Translations under genes and position numbers: made by a program
In this document: piece by piece, positions 8,292-16,775 of the stretch
How positions within the stretch are numbered: position 1 is the first letter of the stretch
How the letters are laid out: each line of letters opens with the position of its first letter
Notes under the pieces: generated by a model
Told to the model about the DNA's origin: nothing
Databases searched by the model: none
What the model saw: only the letters and a program-made list of their open reading frames with translations
NCBI RefSeq assembly: GCF_000016985.1
Contig: NC_009633.1
Location: forward strand, 434,001-498,000
Length of the DNA stretch: 64,000 nt
Source: Alkaliphilus metalliredigens QYMF
GTDB lineage: Bacteria > Bacillota > Clostridia > Peptostreptococcales > Natronincolaceae
Direction: 5' to 3'

Positions 8292-8624
8292 ATGGAAATT
8301 ACAGTAATTAATAATAGTAAATTCATCAAGCATGTTGGAGAAGTGACATTAAATATTGGCGCCAACGAAGTAGAAAAAAAGGATTGGGATAAAGAGAGTA
8401 AACATCCTATCGTGAAAGATTGGCTAAAAGATAAAGTGGTTGAAGTGAAAGAAGGACTTATCGAAGACATTTCCGAGATCACTCCAGCTGGCAAGGCGAT
8501 TGAGATTGTACAAACAACATTTTCGCAAGAAAAATTGCAAAAATGGTCTGAGCAAGAGGAAAGAAAGACTGTTTTAGAGGCTATTCAAAAACAGTTAAAA
8601 GAAGCCATCAAGAGTGGTGAGTAA
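8292..8624 (+). CDS. Small phage head protein of unknown function
   Basis: 110 residues. The N-terminal half (VINNSKFIKHVGEVTLNIGA, then HPIVKDWL) looks like a small beta fold with a helical tail ending in Lys/Glu-rich sequence. Its place straight after the capsid gene is where Mu-like phages keep a gp35-like protein, but sequence alone does not establish homology. GGAGGGGG serves ATG 8292. Confidence 0.6.
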   Translation: MEITVINNSKFIKHVGEVTLNIGANEVEKKDWDKESKHPIVKDWLKDKVVEVKEGLIEDISEITPAGKAIEIVQTTFSQEKLQKWSEQEERKTVLEAIQKQLKEAIKSGE

Positions 8625-8626
8625 CA

Positions 8627-8959
8627 ATGGAAACAACTGTAGAAAGGGTACGGGCAATAGCCTCTCATTTGGGAGGCTTGCCTGATTCTACTATTGAGAT
8701 CTACATCGAAGATGCAAAGTTAGAAATGAACAGCATGGAATTCAAGGCATCCTTCAAAGAAAAAATCATGAGATATCTAACGGCGCATTATGCCACATTA
8801 GACAATCCAAAAATAAAATCAGAGAAGGTGGATGGCCTTGGGGCAATTGCTTTCTCTGATTCAACTTCTGGAAAAGAAGGTTTGAAATCTACTGAATATG
8901 GACAAGAGGTGCTAAGATTACTGAAAAAAAGCAATTTAAGCATGCTCGTTACTTCATAG
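8627..8959 (+). CDS. Head-tail connector, DUF4054-like
   Basis: 110 residues. The helical N-terminus (VRAIASHLGGLPDSTIEIYIE) and YLTAHYATLDNP, then a serine/glycine-rich turn (FSDSTSGKEGLKSTEYG) before a final helix, are characteristic of DUF4054/gp6-like adaptors. These form the ring under the portal. The gene begins 2 bases after the previous stop. Confidence 0.75.
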   Translation: METTVERVRAIASHLGGLPDSTIEIYIEDAKLEMNSMEFKASFKEKIMRYLTAHYATLDNPKIKSEKVDGLGAIAFSDSTSGKEGLKSTEYGQEVLRLLKKSNLSMLVTS

Positions 8960-8971
8960 GAGGGTATGTCA

Positions 8972-9574
8972 TTGATAGTAAAAGATGAAAGTCGAGTACC
9001 TGAGCTATTAAGAGAATTAGATTATTTAGATTCACATGCTTTAAAAGCAGGAATTATGGGAGAAGAAGATTCTGAGCTGATAATGATTGCTGCAACCCAT
9101 GAATTTGGAGCAACTATAAAGCCTAAAAATTCAAAGTATCTAGCTATACCTCTTCCTGCTGCTGGGGATACAAGACCAGCAGATCACGATGATCTATTTG
9201 TGCCCAGAGGAACAAAAATATTAGCTAAACCTAAAGGCCAGGGAGAAAAAGATTTTATCCCTATGTTTGTATTACTCAAGAGCGTTATGATTCCTGAAAG
9301 AAGTTATATACGCTCAACCTTCGATGAAAACAAGAACAAAATTAATGAAATGGGTCAAGATTTATTGATTAATGTTCTAGAGGGGAAACTCACAGGGGAA
9401 CAGCTCTATAATAGACTGGGATTATATCTACAGACGTTAATTCAAAGAAAAATAAAAGAAACTAAAAGCCCAGCTAATAGTGCGTTAACAGTTGCCAACA
9501 AAGGGACAGATAATCCATTAATCCAAACTGGAAGGCTTCGAAATGCAGTCACTTATGAAGTGGTAAGCTTATGA
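8972..9574 (+). CDS. Phage virion morphogenesis / tail completion protein (Mu G-like)
   Basis: 200 residues. TTG 8972 is preferred over ATG 8966 because GGAGGG (8959-8964) would otherwise have only one base of spacing. ATHEFGATIKPKN followed by LAIPLP, and the terminal NPLIQTGRLRNAVTYEV, are hallmarks of the gp10/Mu G morphogenesis proteins. The family acts at the head-tail junction; the exact role here is inferred from position. Confidence 0.75.
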   Translation: MIVKDESRVPELLRELDYLDSHALKAGIMGEEDSELIMIAATHEFGATIKPKNSKYLAIPLPAAGDTRPADHDDLFVPRGTKILAKPKGQGEKDFIPMFVLLKSVMIPERSYIRSTFDENKNKINEMGQDLLINVLEGKLTGEQLYNRLGLYLQTLIQRKIKETKSPANSALTVANKGTDNPLIQTGRLRNAVTYEVVSL

Positions 9575-9933
9575 TGGATTTTACTAGAATAATTCAAAGA
9601 TGGGAAAAACAAATTTCAGTTCAACAAAAGACAGGTCAATATATACGTGGCAAATGGACTGAAGGCATAAGCGAAGTAAGACATTTTAGAGGTACATTTT
9701 TACCTATGTCTGATAGGGAAATACGTTATAGCGAGGGTGGCAGTTATACTACACAGGATAAGAAGCTTTATGTAAAAGAAAAGCTGAAAGACATGCAAGG
9801 CAACGAGTTGTTACTTAAGAAAGGCGATATAATCATAGATTATGACGGTGAATATGAAATCGACAGAGAATTAGAGGCACCCGAGGTCGTGAATTATAAA
9901 AAGTATATGACTAAAAAGAAGGTGGTCAAATGA
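9571..9933 (+). CDS. Putative head-closure protein
   Basis: 120 residues with alternating beta strands (HFRGTFLPMS, YTTQDKKLYVKE, IIIDYDGEYEIDREL), the pattern of small OB/SH3-like head-closure proteins (SPP1 gp16 type). It overlaps both neighbours by 4 bases. Assignment rests on fold-like pattern and gene order between the morphogenesis protein and the tail terminator. Confidence 0.55.
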   Translation: MMDFTRIIQRWEKQISVQQKTGQYIRGKWTEGISEVRHFRGTFLPMSDREIRYSEGGSYTTQDKKLYVKEKLKDMQGNELLLKKGDIIIDYDGEYEIDRELEAPEVVNYKKYMTKKKVVK

Positions 9934-10436
9934 ATGAGGAGACATTAGGAGATATTTTGGAGGAGTTAAAAGCATTCACAAATGTTACTAAAGCAATATT
10001 TGCGGATCAAAAAGGAGAAAAACCACAGTATCCATACATTACATTCAAAATCATCGCTGAGCCTGATGATCCTAGCGTGGGAATTTACAACTATGAAACA
10101 GTAGAAAGTGAAAATCCAAACTTTGATTCTGACATTGAAGTTCAGAAAATAGAAACTTCTGAGCCAAGCTTCTCTATAAATGTATTTGCTAAGACGGCGG
10201 AAGAAGCTAAAAGCGTTGCAATGAAAACTAAAGATTTTTTTAAGTTCCATGGGTGTGAATGGCTCAAACGAAAAAATATAGTCACAGTAAGCACATCTAC
10301 TATAGAAAATAGAGATGCACTGATGATTATAGATTATGAAAGACGATATGGATTTGATGTAATTTTGAGATACACAAGAGAGTTAAAAAAGAAGATCGAA
10401 ACAATTGAAACATATTCATTCAGTCGGATTGAATAG
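9930..10436 (+). CDS. Neck/tail terminator protein (LIC_12616-like)
   Basis: 168 residues. KPQYPYITFKII near residue 32 and FSINVFAKTAEEAKSVAMK match the tail-terminator fold of the LIC_12616/gp12-like family, which caps the tail tube and joins it to the head. AAGGTGG stands 6 bases before ATG 9930. It precedes the sheath gene, as expected. Confidence 0.7.
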   Translation: MNEETLGDILEELKAFTNVTKAIFADQKGEKPQYPYITFKIIAEPDDPSVGIYNYETVESENPNFDSDIEVQKIETSEPSFSINVFAKTAEEAKSVAMKTKDFFKFHGCEWLKRKNIVTVSTSTIENRDALMIIDYERRYGFDVILRYTRELKKKIETIETYSFSRIE

Positions 10437-10447
10437 GAGGTAAGTAG

Positions 10448-11452
10448 ATGAAGAAAGACTTTGTAGTTAATATAAGCAAGTTGACAGCTGCAATCAAACA
10501 AAGAGGCTTTGGATTAATTCTTGTTCTAGACACCTCGAAGGATCATCCATACACCCTGTATAATGACATACAAGGTGTGGCGGATGACTATGCTGTTACA
10601 GATGATGCCTACAAGATTGCAAGTAGGATATTTGGACAAAACCCAGCGCCTCAGCAAGTAGCTATATTTGGCAAAGAGTATGACAGTGAAATAGGTGAAC
10701 CAGCTGATTTAGTCACAGCATTAAACGAGCTGGTAAATGTTAATAATGATTGGTTTGCATTAACCTGTACGGAGAATGCAAATGCCGAAGTTATTGCATT
10801 GAGTGGATGGATCGACACTCAAGAAAAAATGTATTTTACTACGACTCAGGACCTTAGTTTACCAGCACAAATCGAGTCTGAGCAAACAACAGTAATGTTC
10901 CATCACAGCCCTGAAGCTTATGTTGCAGAAGGTTTGGCAGCTTATATGCTTGTTAGAATGATAGGTGGAGTTACTGCAAAATTTAGAAGTATTTCAGGCG
11001 TATTGGCATCAGAAATAACGGCCACTGAATTAGCTCAATTGCACGATGACAACGGATTCTCCTACATTAGAAAAATGGGAGTGCTACAGACTACCGAAGG
11101 AAAAACAACATCAGGTGAGTACATTGATGTAGTCCTGGGCGCATTCTTCTTGCAATTTAAAATGGAAGAAGAAAGTGCTTTACTTGCTGTTAACACAGAA
11201 AAGATTGCTTATGATAATGTTGGCATTGCTTCATTGGTATCTGTAGCTGAAAAGGTATTAAAACTTGGAGTAACACAGGGTATCATTTTACGGGATGATG
11301 ATGATAATGGAGTTTTTCAAATCAATTACGTTAAACGTGAAGACACTCCTACAAATGATATCGCAAATCGAGTTTATAATGGTGTATCTTGGAGTGCAGA
11401 CCTTGCAGGGGCTATCCATGAGGGAACTATTAGCGGTGTATTAAAGTACTAG
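10448..11452 (+). CDS. Contractile tail sheath protein (DUF3383)
   Basis: 334 residues, short for a sheath but normal for DUF3383. The N-terminal GFGLILVLDTSKDHPY, the central AAYMLVRMIGGVTAKF, and a C-terminal insertion strand (DIANRVYNGVSWSADLAGAI) are seen. The family forms the contractile sheath around the DUF3277 tube encoded next. GGAGG precedes ATG 10448. Confidence 0.85.
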   Translation: MKKDFVVNISKLTAAIKQRGFGLILVLDTSKDHPYTLYNDIQGVADDYAVTDDAYKIASRIFGQNPAPQQVAIFGKEYDSEIGEPADLVTALNELVNVNNDWFALTCTENANAEVIALSGWIDTQEKMYFTTTQDLSLPAQIESEQTTVMFHHSPEAYVAEGLAAYMLVRMIGGVTAKFRSISGVLASEITATELAQLHDDNGFSYIRKMGVLQTTEGKTTSGEYIDVVLGAFFLQFKMEEESALLAVNTEKIAYDNVGIASLVSVAEKVLKLGVTQGIILRDDDDNGVFQINYVKREDTPTNDIANRVYNGVSWSADLAGAIHEGTISGVLKY

Positions 11453-11463
11453 GAGGGATATAG

Positions 11464-11868
11464 ATGGTAACAACTTATGATATGAATGGTGTTAATGTAA
11501 TTGTTGGCGGTAGGTTCATCACGGGTTTTGCAGATGGTACTGCAATAACATCAGAGGCAAATGAAGATAAATTTTCTGTCCAAGTTGGGGTGAAGGGAGA
11601 AGTAACCTTCTCTGAAACAAACGATCCTACGGGTGCGATTGGAATTATTTTAAAGCAAACATCTCCATCAGTGCCATATCTCGATGGCTTGGCAAACAGA
11701 AAAGGTGAAAATGCTATTGTATCAGCTCAAATTGTAGACTTAACTGCAAATGGAGTGAATGCAGGTGGGAACCGATGTAGAGTGACAAGGACAAGCAAGA
11801 AAGAATTTTCTAATTCAGAGTCAAAACGAGAATATAGGATTTACGTAGCGGATTATTCTGCAAGATAG
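11464..11868 (+). CDS. Tail tube protein (DUF3277)
   Basis: 134 residues, a beta-rich protein: MVTTYDMNGVNVIVGGRFI, then FADGTAITSEANEDKF and a C-terminal SKREYRIYVADY. These match DUF3277, the tube partner of DUF3383 sheaths. After it the late operon is interrupted by a separately transcribed cassette. Confidence 0.85.
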   Translation: MVTTYDMNGVNVIVGGRFITGFADGTAITSEANEDKFSVQVGVKGEVTFSETNDPTGAIGIILKQTSPSVPYLDGLANRKGENAIVSAQIVDLTANGVNAGGNRCRVTRTSKKEFSNSESKREYRIYVADYSAR

Positions 11869-11897
11869 TGGTAAAATTCCCCTGACTTGTATATAAT
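11869..11897 (+). promoter_or_regulatory. Internal promoter of the moron cassette
   Basis: TATAAT at 11892-11897 is preceded 17 bases upstream by a weak -35 (TGGTAA, 11869-11874). It sits in a 55-base gap in an otherwise tightly packed operon, directly before a gene with AGGGGGGG as ribosome site. The -10 is convincing; the -35 is poor, so the promoter may be weak or helped by an activator. Confidence 0.55.
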
Positions 11898-11923
11898 ATA
11901 GGCAAAAGGTTAGGGGGGGTATT

Positions 11924-12178
11924 ATGTTTAGGATAGTAAGTGCTTTTATTAGTTTTCCATGGATCGGATATTTACTTGGAGAAACAACAGGGGCTTTTAT
12001 AGGATTGATACTAGCGGTTCTATATATTCCAATTGAAAAATTTCAGGGTAAGCCTAAAGAAAAAAAAGAAGTAAGTGCAGAAAAAGTAAAACTAACTGGA
12101 TTTCCTAAATTCGCAAGAATACTTTTGATTGTTTCGTTCACATTTACTACATTAGTAATGTTACTGATTTATTTGTAA
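11924..12178 (+). CDS. Small membrane protein, probable prophage moron
   Basis: 84 residues. Hydrophobic segments lie at about residues 3-20, 22-38 and 64-83, with a lysine-rich loop (KGKPKEKKEVSAEKVKL fits the middle) probably in the cytoplasm. It has no place in tail assembly, yet sits between the tube and the tail chaperone with its own promoter before it and terminator after it. That is the definition of a moron: a gene expressed from the lysogen. Superinfection exclusion or membrane-linked defence is a reasonable guess; nothing in the sequence proves a function. Confidence 0.7.
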   Translation: MFRIVSAFISFPWIGYLLGETTGAFIGLILAVLYIPIEKFQGKPKEKKEVSAEKVKLTGFPKFARILLIVSFTFTTLVMLLIYL

Positions 12179-12192
12179 AAGTAATAAGAAAG

Positions 12193-12217
12193 CATCTGAG
12201 AAGGTGCTTTTTTAATA
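12193..12217 (+). terminator. Intrinsic terminator after the moron
   Basis: A nine-base-pair stem, AAAGCATCT pairing with AGGTGCTTT, has a GAGA tetraloop and is followed by a run of T. It closes the membrane-protein cassette before the tail-chaperone gene. Late transcription must read through it, which fits a phage antiterminator. Confidence 0.8.
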
Positions 12218-12238
12218 TCCAAAAATAGGAGGGAAATT

Positions 12239-12562
12239 ATGAAAAATAAAATTACAGTCGAGGGCGTTGAGTATATATTTCAAAAAGTTACACCAAGGGA
12301 ATGGCTTAAAATTAGGGAAAGGTCAAAAAATAAATACGGAAATTCATCTCAAGAGCTCCTTTACACCGAAGTATTTGAACATGTAATTATAAGTCCTAAA
12401 GTGGGAATAGATGATTTCGAAGAAATTGAAACGTTAGAAGAGGTCATAACAGCAGCCATAAACTTTCAATGCAAGCGACAAAGAAAAGAAGAACAAAAAC
12501 TATCACGACATGGCCAGAAAGAATTGGCTAATATGGAGACTGGTGATGGAGGGCAAGATTAG
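12239..12562 (+). CDS. Tail assembly chaperone, first protein
   Basis: 107 residues. ITVEGVEYIFQKVTPREWLKI at the start and a helical charged C-terminus fit phage tail chaperones encoded just ahead of the tape measure gene. The second chaperone ORF overlaps its end at 12546. AGGAGGG precedes ATG 12239. The function is inferred from position and shape. Confidence 0.65.
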   Translation: MKNKITVEGVEYIFQKVTPREWLKIRERSKNKYGNSSQELLYTEVFEHVIISPKVGIDDFEEIETLEEVITAAINFQCKRQRKEEQKLSRHGQKELANMETGDGGQD

Positions 12563-12674
12563 CTATACGGAAGCTTGTAGTATGAGTGAGGATGACTTAG
12601 AAGAAGCTAATGCAGCCCTCGACATATACATTGACCTTATTATAGAGCAACGTAATGAAGGGGGGAAGAAATGA
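12546..12674 (+). CDS. Tail assembly chaperone, second small ORF (42 residues)
   Basis: ATG 12546 overlaps the first chaperone gene by 17 bases in another frame and has GGAG 7 bases upstream. The peptide opens MEGKISYTEACSMSEDDL and continues helical to EQRNEGGKK. Its stop overlaps the ATG of the tape measure gene. In many phages the equivalent protein is made by ribosomal frameshifting; here it has its own ribosome site and start. Confidence 0.6.
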   Translation: MEGKISYTEACSMSEDDLEEANAALDIYIDLIIEQRNEGGKK

Positions 12675-14428
12675 GTCTCAGGAGTTTAATTTTTGATGTT
12701 GCATTCAACGGGAATGCGAGCGCTGTTGTACAGATGGATGATGCTACCAATGAGTTAAGAGAAACTGCCATGGGAGCAACCGAAAACATCGAAGGCATGG
12801 ATTCAGCAACTGATGAACTAGGAAGAACTACAATGGGTGCAGGGAAGGTAATAGAAGAGAATTGGAAGAAGATTACTTTGGCAGCAGGAGCTACAGGATT
12901 AGCTATTGAAAAAATGGCCAGACAACAAGCTGAATTGACTACTGCTACTAGAGGATTAGCTGTCACAACAGATATGACAGAAAAGGAAATAAGAACAATG
13001 GTTGGTTCACTAACTGATCATACTTTTGCAACTGAGGATGCTCTAGCTGGAATGGACAGGCTTCAACAGTCTGGTTATAACACGCAAAGCCAATTCGAAA
13101 GTTTATTGCCTGTGTTTGATACATTTGCAGACGCGACGGGAAAGGATATGGTTTCTGGTATAGACTTCTTTGATCGTACGCTGTCAGCTTTGGATATACC
13201 ACTGACTGAAGCAGAAGAACATCTTGATACAATGACTTGGCTTATTACTCAAACTACCGTAGGGATGGGCGAGATGGGACAATTAATGAGAAGGGAAGCT
13301 CCGACGTTAAGAGCCATGGGATTAAATGTAGATGAAATAGCAATTGCTATGGCAGGATTAGAGGCAGAAGGCATCAGGGGTCCTAGAGCGGTATCTGGAT
13401 TTCAAAATGCTTTAAAAGATGCCGAAGGCGATATAGAGAGGTTTTGGAAAGAACTAGGCGTGTCACAAGAAGTATTAGAGAATCAAAGTGAAAGACTGTT
13501 AGAGGCTGAGGGATTGACGCAAGCTTTAGCAGACGCCAATAACTCTGGTGATACAGCTATGCAAAAATTAACCAGTGCAGCAGAACAATTGGCCTATCAA
13601 TACGGACCATTGATTGAGCTATCAAGTAGTTTGGTACCCTTATTGCTAGCAGCGGGACCAGCAGCAAAAATAGCTAGTGCAGCATTTGCGGTTTTAGCGA
13701 CTCCGGTAGGAGCTGTAGGCGGCGCAGTAGCAGTTTTGGGCGTTGGTGTATGGCAACTATGGAGGAACTGGGATGCAGTTACTGAAAGGTCTGGCGATGC
13801 CATGGATTGGTTATTAGATAAATCGGATAATGTAGTGAATGGTACAATTGATAAATTTGCTGAACTTGGAAGTAGAGCGAGCGCCTATGTAAATGATATG
13901 GCAAGCGACATCATAGATTCTATAATGAGCTATCCACCATTACAAGCTGTAAATGAGGTATGGGATGAGACCCTAGCATATTTGAATGGGATTGATCTTC
14001 GTGAAGTAGGATCTGACATTGTACAGGGCTTAATCAATGGTATAACAAGTATGGGTTCGGATGCAGCACAAGCAGCCAGGGATGTAGCGAGTGGTATAGG
14101 CAATTCAGTAAAGAGCTTCTTCGGTATTAATTCAGACTCAAAGCTCATGATCGAATATGGAGGGAATATAGTAGGGGGATTAGAAACAGGAATCGATTCC
14201 TCTATTCCAAACACAACAAAGTCTATGGAACGCATGACAGACAGAGCATTGAGTGGAGCAGTAACAAACAACTCTAAAATGACATTTAGCCCTAATGTCA
14301 AGATAGAAGTGGGAAATGGTACAAATGCTAGGCAAGCAGCAAATGAATTAGAAAGAGAATTTAATTCTCTTATGGATAGATATGCTAAGAAATTAAGCCT
14401 GAGGAATCCTGCATTAACAGAGGCATAG
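12671..14428 (+). CDS. Tail tape measure protein
   Basis: 585 residues, short for the family and so predicting a short tail. The TP901-type core is present (TTATRGLAVTTDMTEKEI, GYNTQSQFESLLPVF, and a segment ending LNVDEIAIAMAGL). A hydrophobic stretch at about residues 315-365, then amphipathic helices, and a C-terminal KSFFGINSDSKLM region common in tape measures follow. It sets tail length and may help DNA cross the membrane. GGGGGG precedes ATG 12671. Confidence 0.9.
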   Translation: MSLRSLIFDVAFNGNASAVVQMDDATNELRETAMGATENIEGMDSATDELGRTTMGAGKVIEENWKKITLAAGATGLAIEKMARQQAELTTATRGLAVTTDMTEKEIRTMVGSLTDHTFATEDALAGMDRLQQSGYNTQSQFESLLPVFDTFADATGKDMVSGIDFFDRTLSALDIPLTEAEEHLDTMTWLITQTTVGMGEMGQLMRREAPTLRAMGLNVDEIAIAMAGLEAEGIRGPRAVSGFQNALKDAEGDIERFWKELGVSQEVLENQSERLLEAEGLTQALADANNSGDTAMQKLTSAAEQLAYQYGPLIELSSSLVPLLLAAGPAAKIASAAFAVLATPVGAVGGAVAVLGVGVWQLWRNWDAVTERSGDAMDWLLDKSDNVVNGTIDKFAELGSRASAYVNDMASDIIDSIMSYPPLQAVNEVWDETLAYLNGIDLREVGSDIVQGLINGITSMGSDAAQAARDVASGIGNSVKSFFGINSDSKLMIEYGGNIVGGLETGIDSSIPNTTKSMERMTDRALSGAVTNNSKMTFSPNVKIEVGNGTNARQAANELEREFNSLMDRYAKKLSLRNPALTEA

Positions 14429-14440
14429 CGAGGTGAAAAG

Positions 14441-15031
14441 ATGGCTAGAGTAAAGCTTGGCGAAGTAGAATTTTCAACGGTAGGAAATGAAAGTCCTGAA
14501 TTCAGTAATGAAATCACAGATAGACCTGTAGAGGATATTGGCACTGTATCTGATCATATCAATAATAAGCCTACAATTCTGGCCATAGATGGGTATGTTA
14601 CTGGAATACATGCAGGACAAAAAATAAGCGTATTGAGAAGATATTTTAAGACCAAAGAATTATTAAAGTATGTAGGTAGAAATATTTTTGACAACATGTC
14701 TATTGAAATATTTAGAACGGATCACAATAATAGGGTCGCTAATGGGTTTAGCTTTACCATGCTATTAAAGGAGATAAAGGTTGCAAAGAGTCAAACGATA
14801 CAGATACCATTAGCTGATCCTGTAAGTCCTAAACCTCCTGCTGTAGCAGTTGCAGCGGTCAAAACACAGACTAAAGAAGTAACTAACAAAGGGACACAGT
14901 CGGTCAGAGGACAATCCGCGGACACACAAAGATACCAAGCTCTGTATGATAAATATGAAGCAGAAAAAAGAAGTGTCGAAGCAGCGGCAAAAATACAAGC
15001 TAGCTTTGATAGGGGGTTTAGGTCATTATGA
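14441..15031 (+). CDS. Baseplate protein with Dit-like N-terminal domain
   Basis: 196 residues. The N-terminal 120 residues form a beta-rich domain (MARVKLGEVEFSTVGNES, then AIDGYVTGIHAGQKISVLRRY) seen in Dit-like baseplate proteins of clostridial myoviruses. A Pro/Ala/Val linker and a charged helical tail follow. It lies between the tape measure and the baseplate hub genes, as expected for a tail-baseplate adaptor. Confidence 0.65.
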   Translation: MARVKLGEVEFSTVGNESPEFSNEITDRPVEDIGTVSDHINNKPTILAIDGYVTGIHAGQKISVLRRYFKTKELLKYVGRNIFDNMSIEIFRTDHNNRVANGFSFTMLLKEIKVAKSQTIQIPLADPVSPKPPAVAVAAVKTQTKEVTNKGTQSVRGQSADTQRYQALYDKYEAEKRSVEAAAKIQASFDRGFRSL

Positions 15032-15357
15032 TAGATTACATTTCAATAGAAAAAAACTTAATCCCTTATCAATTTGATATCCAGCTAGGTGGGATTACCT
15101 TCACGTCAGAAATTAATTACAATGGAGAGTATGATTATTTTACTATCGACCTTTATAAAGGAGAAGAAGTTGTTTTATTGGGAGAAAAGATAGTATATGG
15201 AAAACCTTTGTTTACAACATTTCTGCATCTACCCATACCGCCTGTACTGATAGTGCCTCTTGATTTAGCAGATGAAGAGACTAGGGTGACTTACGAGAAC
15301 CTTAACGTAAAAGTATTTCTATACATTATAGGAGATGAACCTGATGCTATTCAATAG
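15028..15357 (+). CDS. Baseplate plug protein (DUF6983-like)
   Basis: 109 residues. FDIQLGGITFTSEINYN, DYFTIDLYKGEEV and the terminal YENLNVKVFLYIIGD give the all-beta pattern of DUF6983 plug proteins found beside hub proteins. It overlaps the previous gene by 4 bases and the next by 14. Confidence 0.65.
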   Translation: MIDYISIEKNLIPYQFDIQLGGITFTSEINYNGEYDYFTIDLYKGEEVVLLGEKIVYGKPLFTTFLHLPIPPVLIVPLDLADEETRVTYENLNVKVFLYIIGDEPDAIQ

Positions 15358-16120
15358 AAAAGTTGAATTGATAATAGGAAATAAATCATATTTGAGCGAT
15401 AACATTGATATTGATTTCAGTGTGCCATTTGACAGTGATCCAGAACCAAATATATGTGATGTGTCAATATACAATTTGAGTATGGATAGCATTAATAGAA
15501 TCGGAAAGAGTACTGAAGTAATACTGAATGCAGGGTATGGAGAGGATATAGGGGCTATATTAGTAGGAACAGTTGCTGATTATGAGCAGAGAAATATTGG
15601 TACTGACTTAGAATTCAAAATGATGATTGCACCAGGCATTGATAGGTGGATGAGTAAAACTTTTAGCAAGTCCTACAAAGAGGGAATGAAAGCATCCACA
15701 ATATTAAGGGATGCTTTAAGTAGTTTTGGTCTTGAAATTGGTGAACTGAGACTTGCAAATGATATTACTTACAGTAAAGGCAAGGTAGTAAGTGGAATGC
15801 TAAAGAACACAATTAAAAATATTGCCACTGAAGCTGGGAGTAAGCTTTACATTAAAAATAACATTGCATTCGTTAGGCCTCCCAATGCTGGGACTGCCAC
15901 AGGCTTCTTGCTAAGTAGCAAGACTGGTATGGTTGGTTCTCCTGAGCCTATCATTATCGATGATAAAAAAGGATACAAAGTGAATATGCTATTGAATAAT
16001 AAAATGAATACAGATAGTTTGGTCCAGATTGAATCTAGAATTGTGACAGGCAACTTTAGAGTAGTGAAAGGCCAGCATCTTGGGGATTTTATTACAGAGG
16101 TGGAGGTGTTGCCGATATGA
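15344..16120 (+). CDS. Baseplate hub protein
   Basis: 258 residues from ATG 15344, which has TAGGAG 9 bases upstream; ATG 15335 touches that site directly. PNICDVSIYNLSMDSIN, a strand with VILNAGY, and IFVGTV-like ILVGTVADYE are typical of gp27/gpD-type hub domains. FRVVKGQHLGDFITEVEV closes the protein. The hub carries the spike encoded next. Confidence 0.75.
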   Translation: MLFNRKVELIIGNKSYLSDNIDIDFSVPFDSDPEPNICDVSIYNLSMDSINRIGKSTEVILNAGYGEDIGAILVGTVADYEQRNIGTDLEFKMMIAPGIDRWMSKTFSKSYKEGMKASTILRDALSSFGLEIGELRLANDITYSKGKVVSGMLKNTIKNIATEAGSKLYIKNNIAFVRPPNAGTATGFLLSSKTGMVGSPEPIIIDDKKGYKVNMLLNNKMNTDSLVQIESRIVTGNFRVVKGQHLGDFITEVEVLPI

Positions 16121-16413
16121 TAGATAAAGTGATACAAGATATTTTAGAAGAAAGATTAGCAGACCTACACACTTTTATGTTATGCCGAGTGGTATCTATT
16201 ACACCGCAATTAACGATAAGACCTATTCCAAAGCGCAAATATAAAAATGGGAGAACGGAAGCTTACCCTATTATTATAAATCCCCTGAAGTTGAAGAATA
16301 TACCACTAGAGAAGGATGATGTTGTGGCTGTGGCCTTTAGCGAAAGAGCTTTAGACGGAGTCGGAAGTAGGAAACACGATTTAACTGATGCAGTGATACT
16401 AGGGGTGATATGA
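16117..16413 (+). CDS. Gp138-type membrane-puncturing spike, OB domain
   Basis: 98 residues. FMLCRVVSITPQLTIRPIPK and LEKDDVVAVAFSERALDG match the OB-fold of the Gp138 N-terminal domain. Only this domain is present, with no long beta-helix, so the spike would be very short. It overlaps the hub gene by 4 bases and the next by 4. Confidence 0.7.
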   Translation: MIDKVIQDILEERLADLHTFMLCRVVSITPQLTIRPIPKRKYKNGRTEAYPIIINPLKLKNIPLEKDDVVAVAFSERALDGVGSRKHDLTDAVILGVI

Positions 16414-16775
16414 TGAAAACCTTTAAAATAGTTGATGACGATATTGTTTTTGATGGACAGAACAACATTGTAATGGTAGAAGGCAAAGATGAAGAAATTC
16501 AAAGTATAAATAGGGTTTTCACAACCAGGCTTAATGAATTTTTTTTAGAACCAGAGCATGGCTTTGACTATTCTGTTTTGCAGACAAAGCAAGTGGATGA
16601 AGAACAAATAAGGTTAGCGGTTATTGAAGCAGCTAATCAAGACCCAAGAGTCCAGGAGGTAGAAGAGTTAAACATTATAGTTGAAAGAAAAAGCAGAAAG
16701 GTCACGATTGACTTTAAAGTTAAAATGCAATCAGGGGAACTCTTAGAAGGTCAGGAGGTGTTAGATATTGCCTAG
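16410..16775 (+). CDS. Baseplate wedge protein (DUF2634, gp25/W-like)
   Basis: 121 residues. TRLNEFFLEPEHGFDYSVLQ and the helix RLAVIEAANQDPRVQEVEEL followed by a final beta hairpin are the gp25-like lysozyme-related wedge pattern. It precedes the gpJ/gp47 gene, as in most contractile phages. AGGGGTGAT stands before ATG 16410. Confidence 0.8.
   Translation: MMKTFKIVDDDIVFDGQNNIVMVEGKDEEIQSINRVFTTRLNEFFLEPEHGFDYSVLQTKQVDEEQIRLAVIEAANQDPRVQEVEELNIIVERKSRKVTIDFKVKMQSGELLEGQEVLDIA

Noticed and set aside
12500-12600. Programmed frameshift in the tail chaperone genes
   Set aside because: No convincing slippery heptamer; the second ORF has its own ribosome site and ATG.
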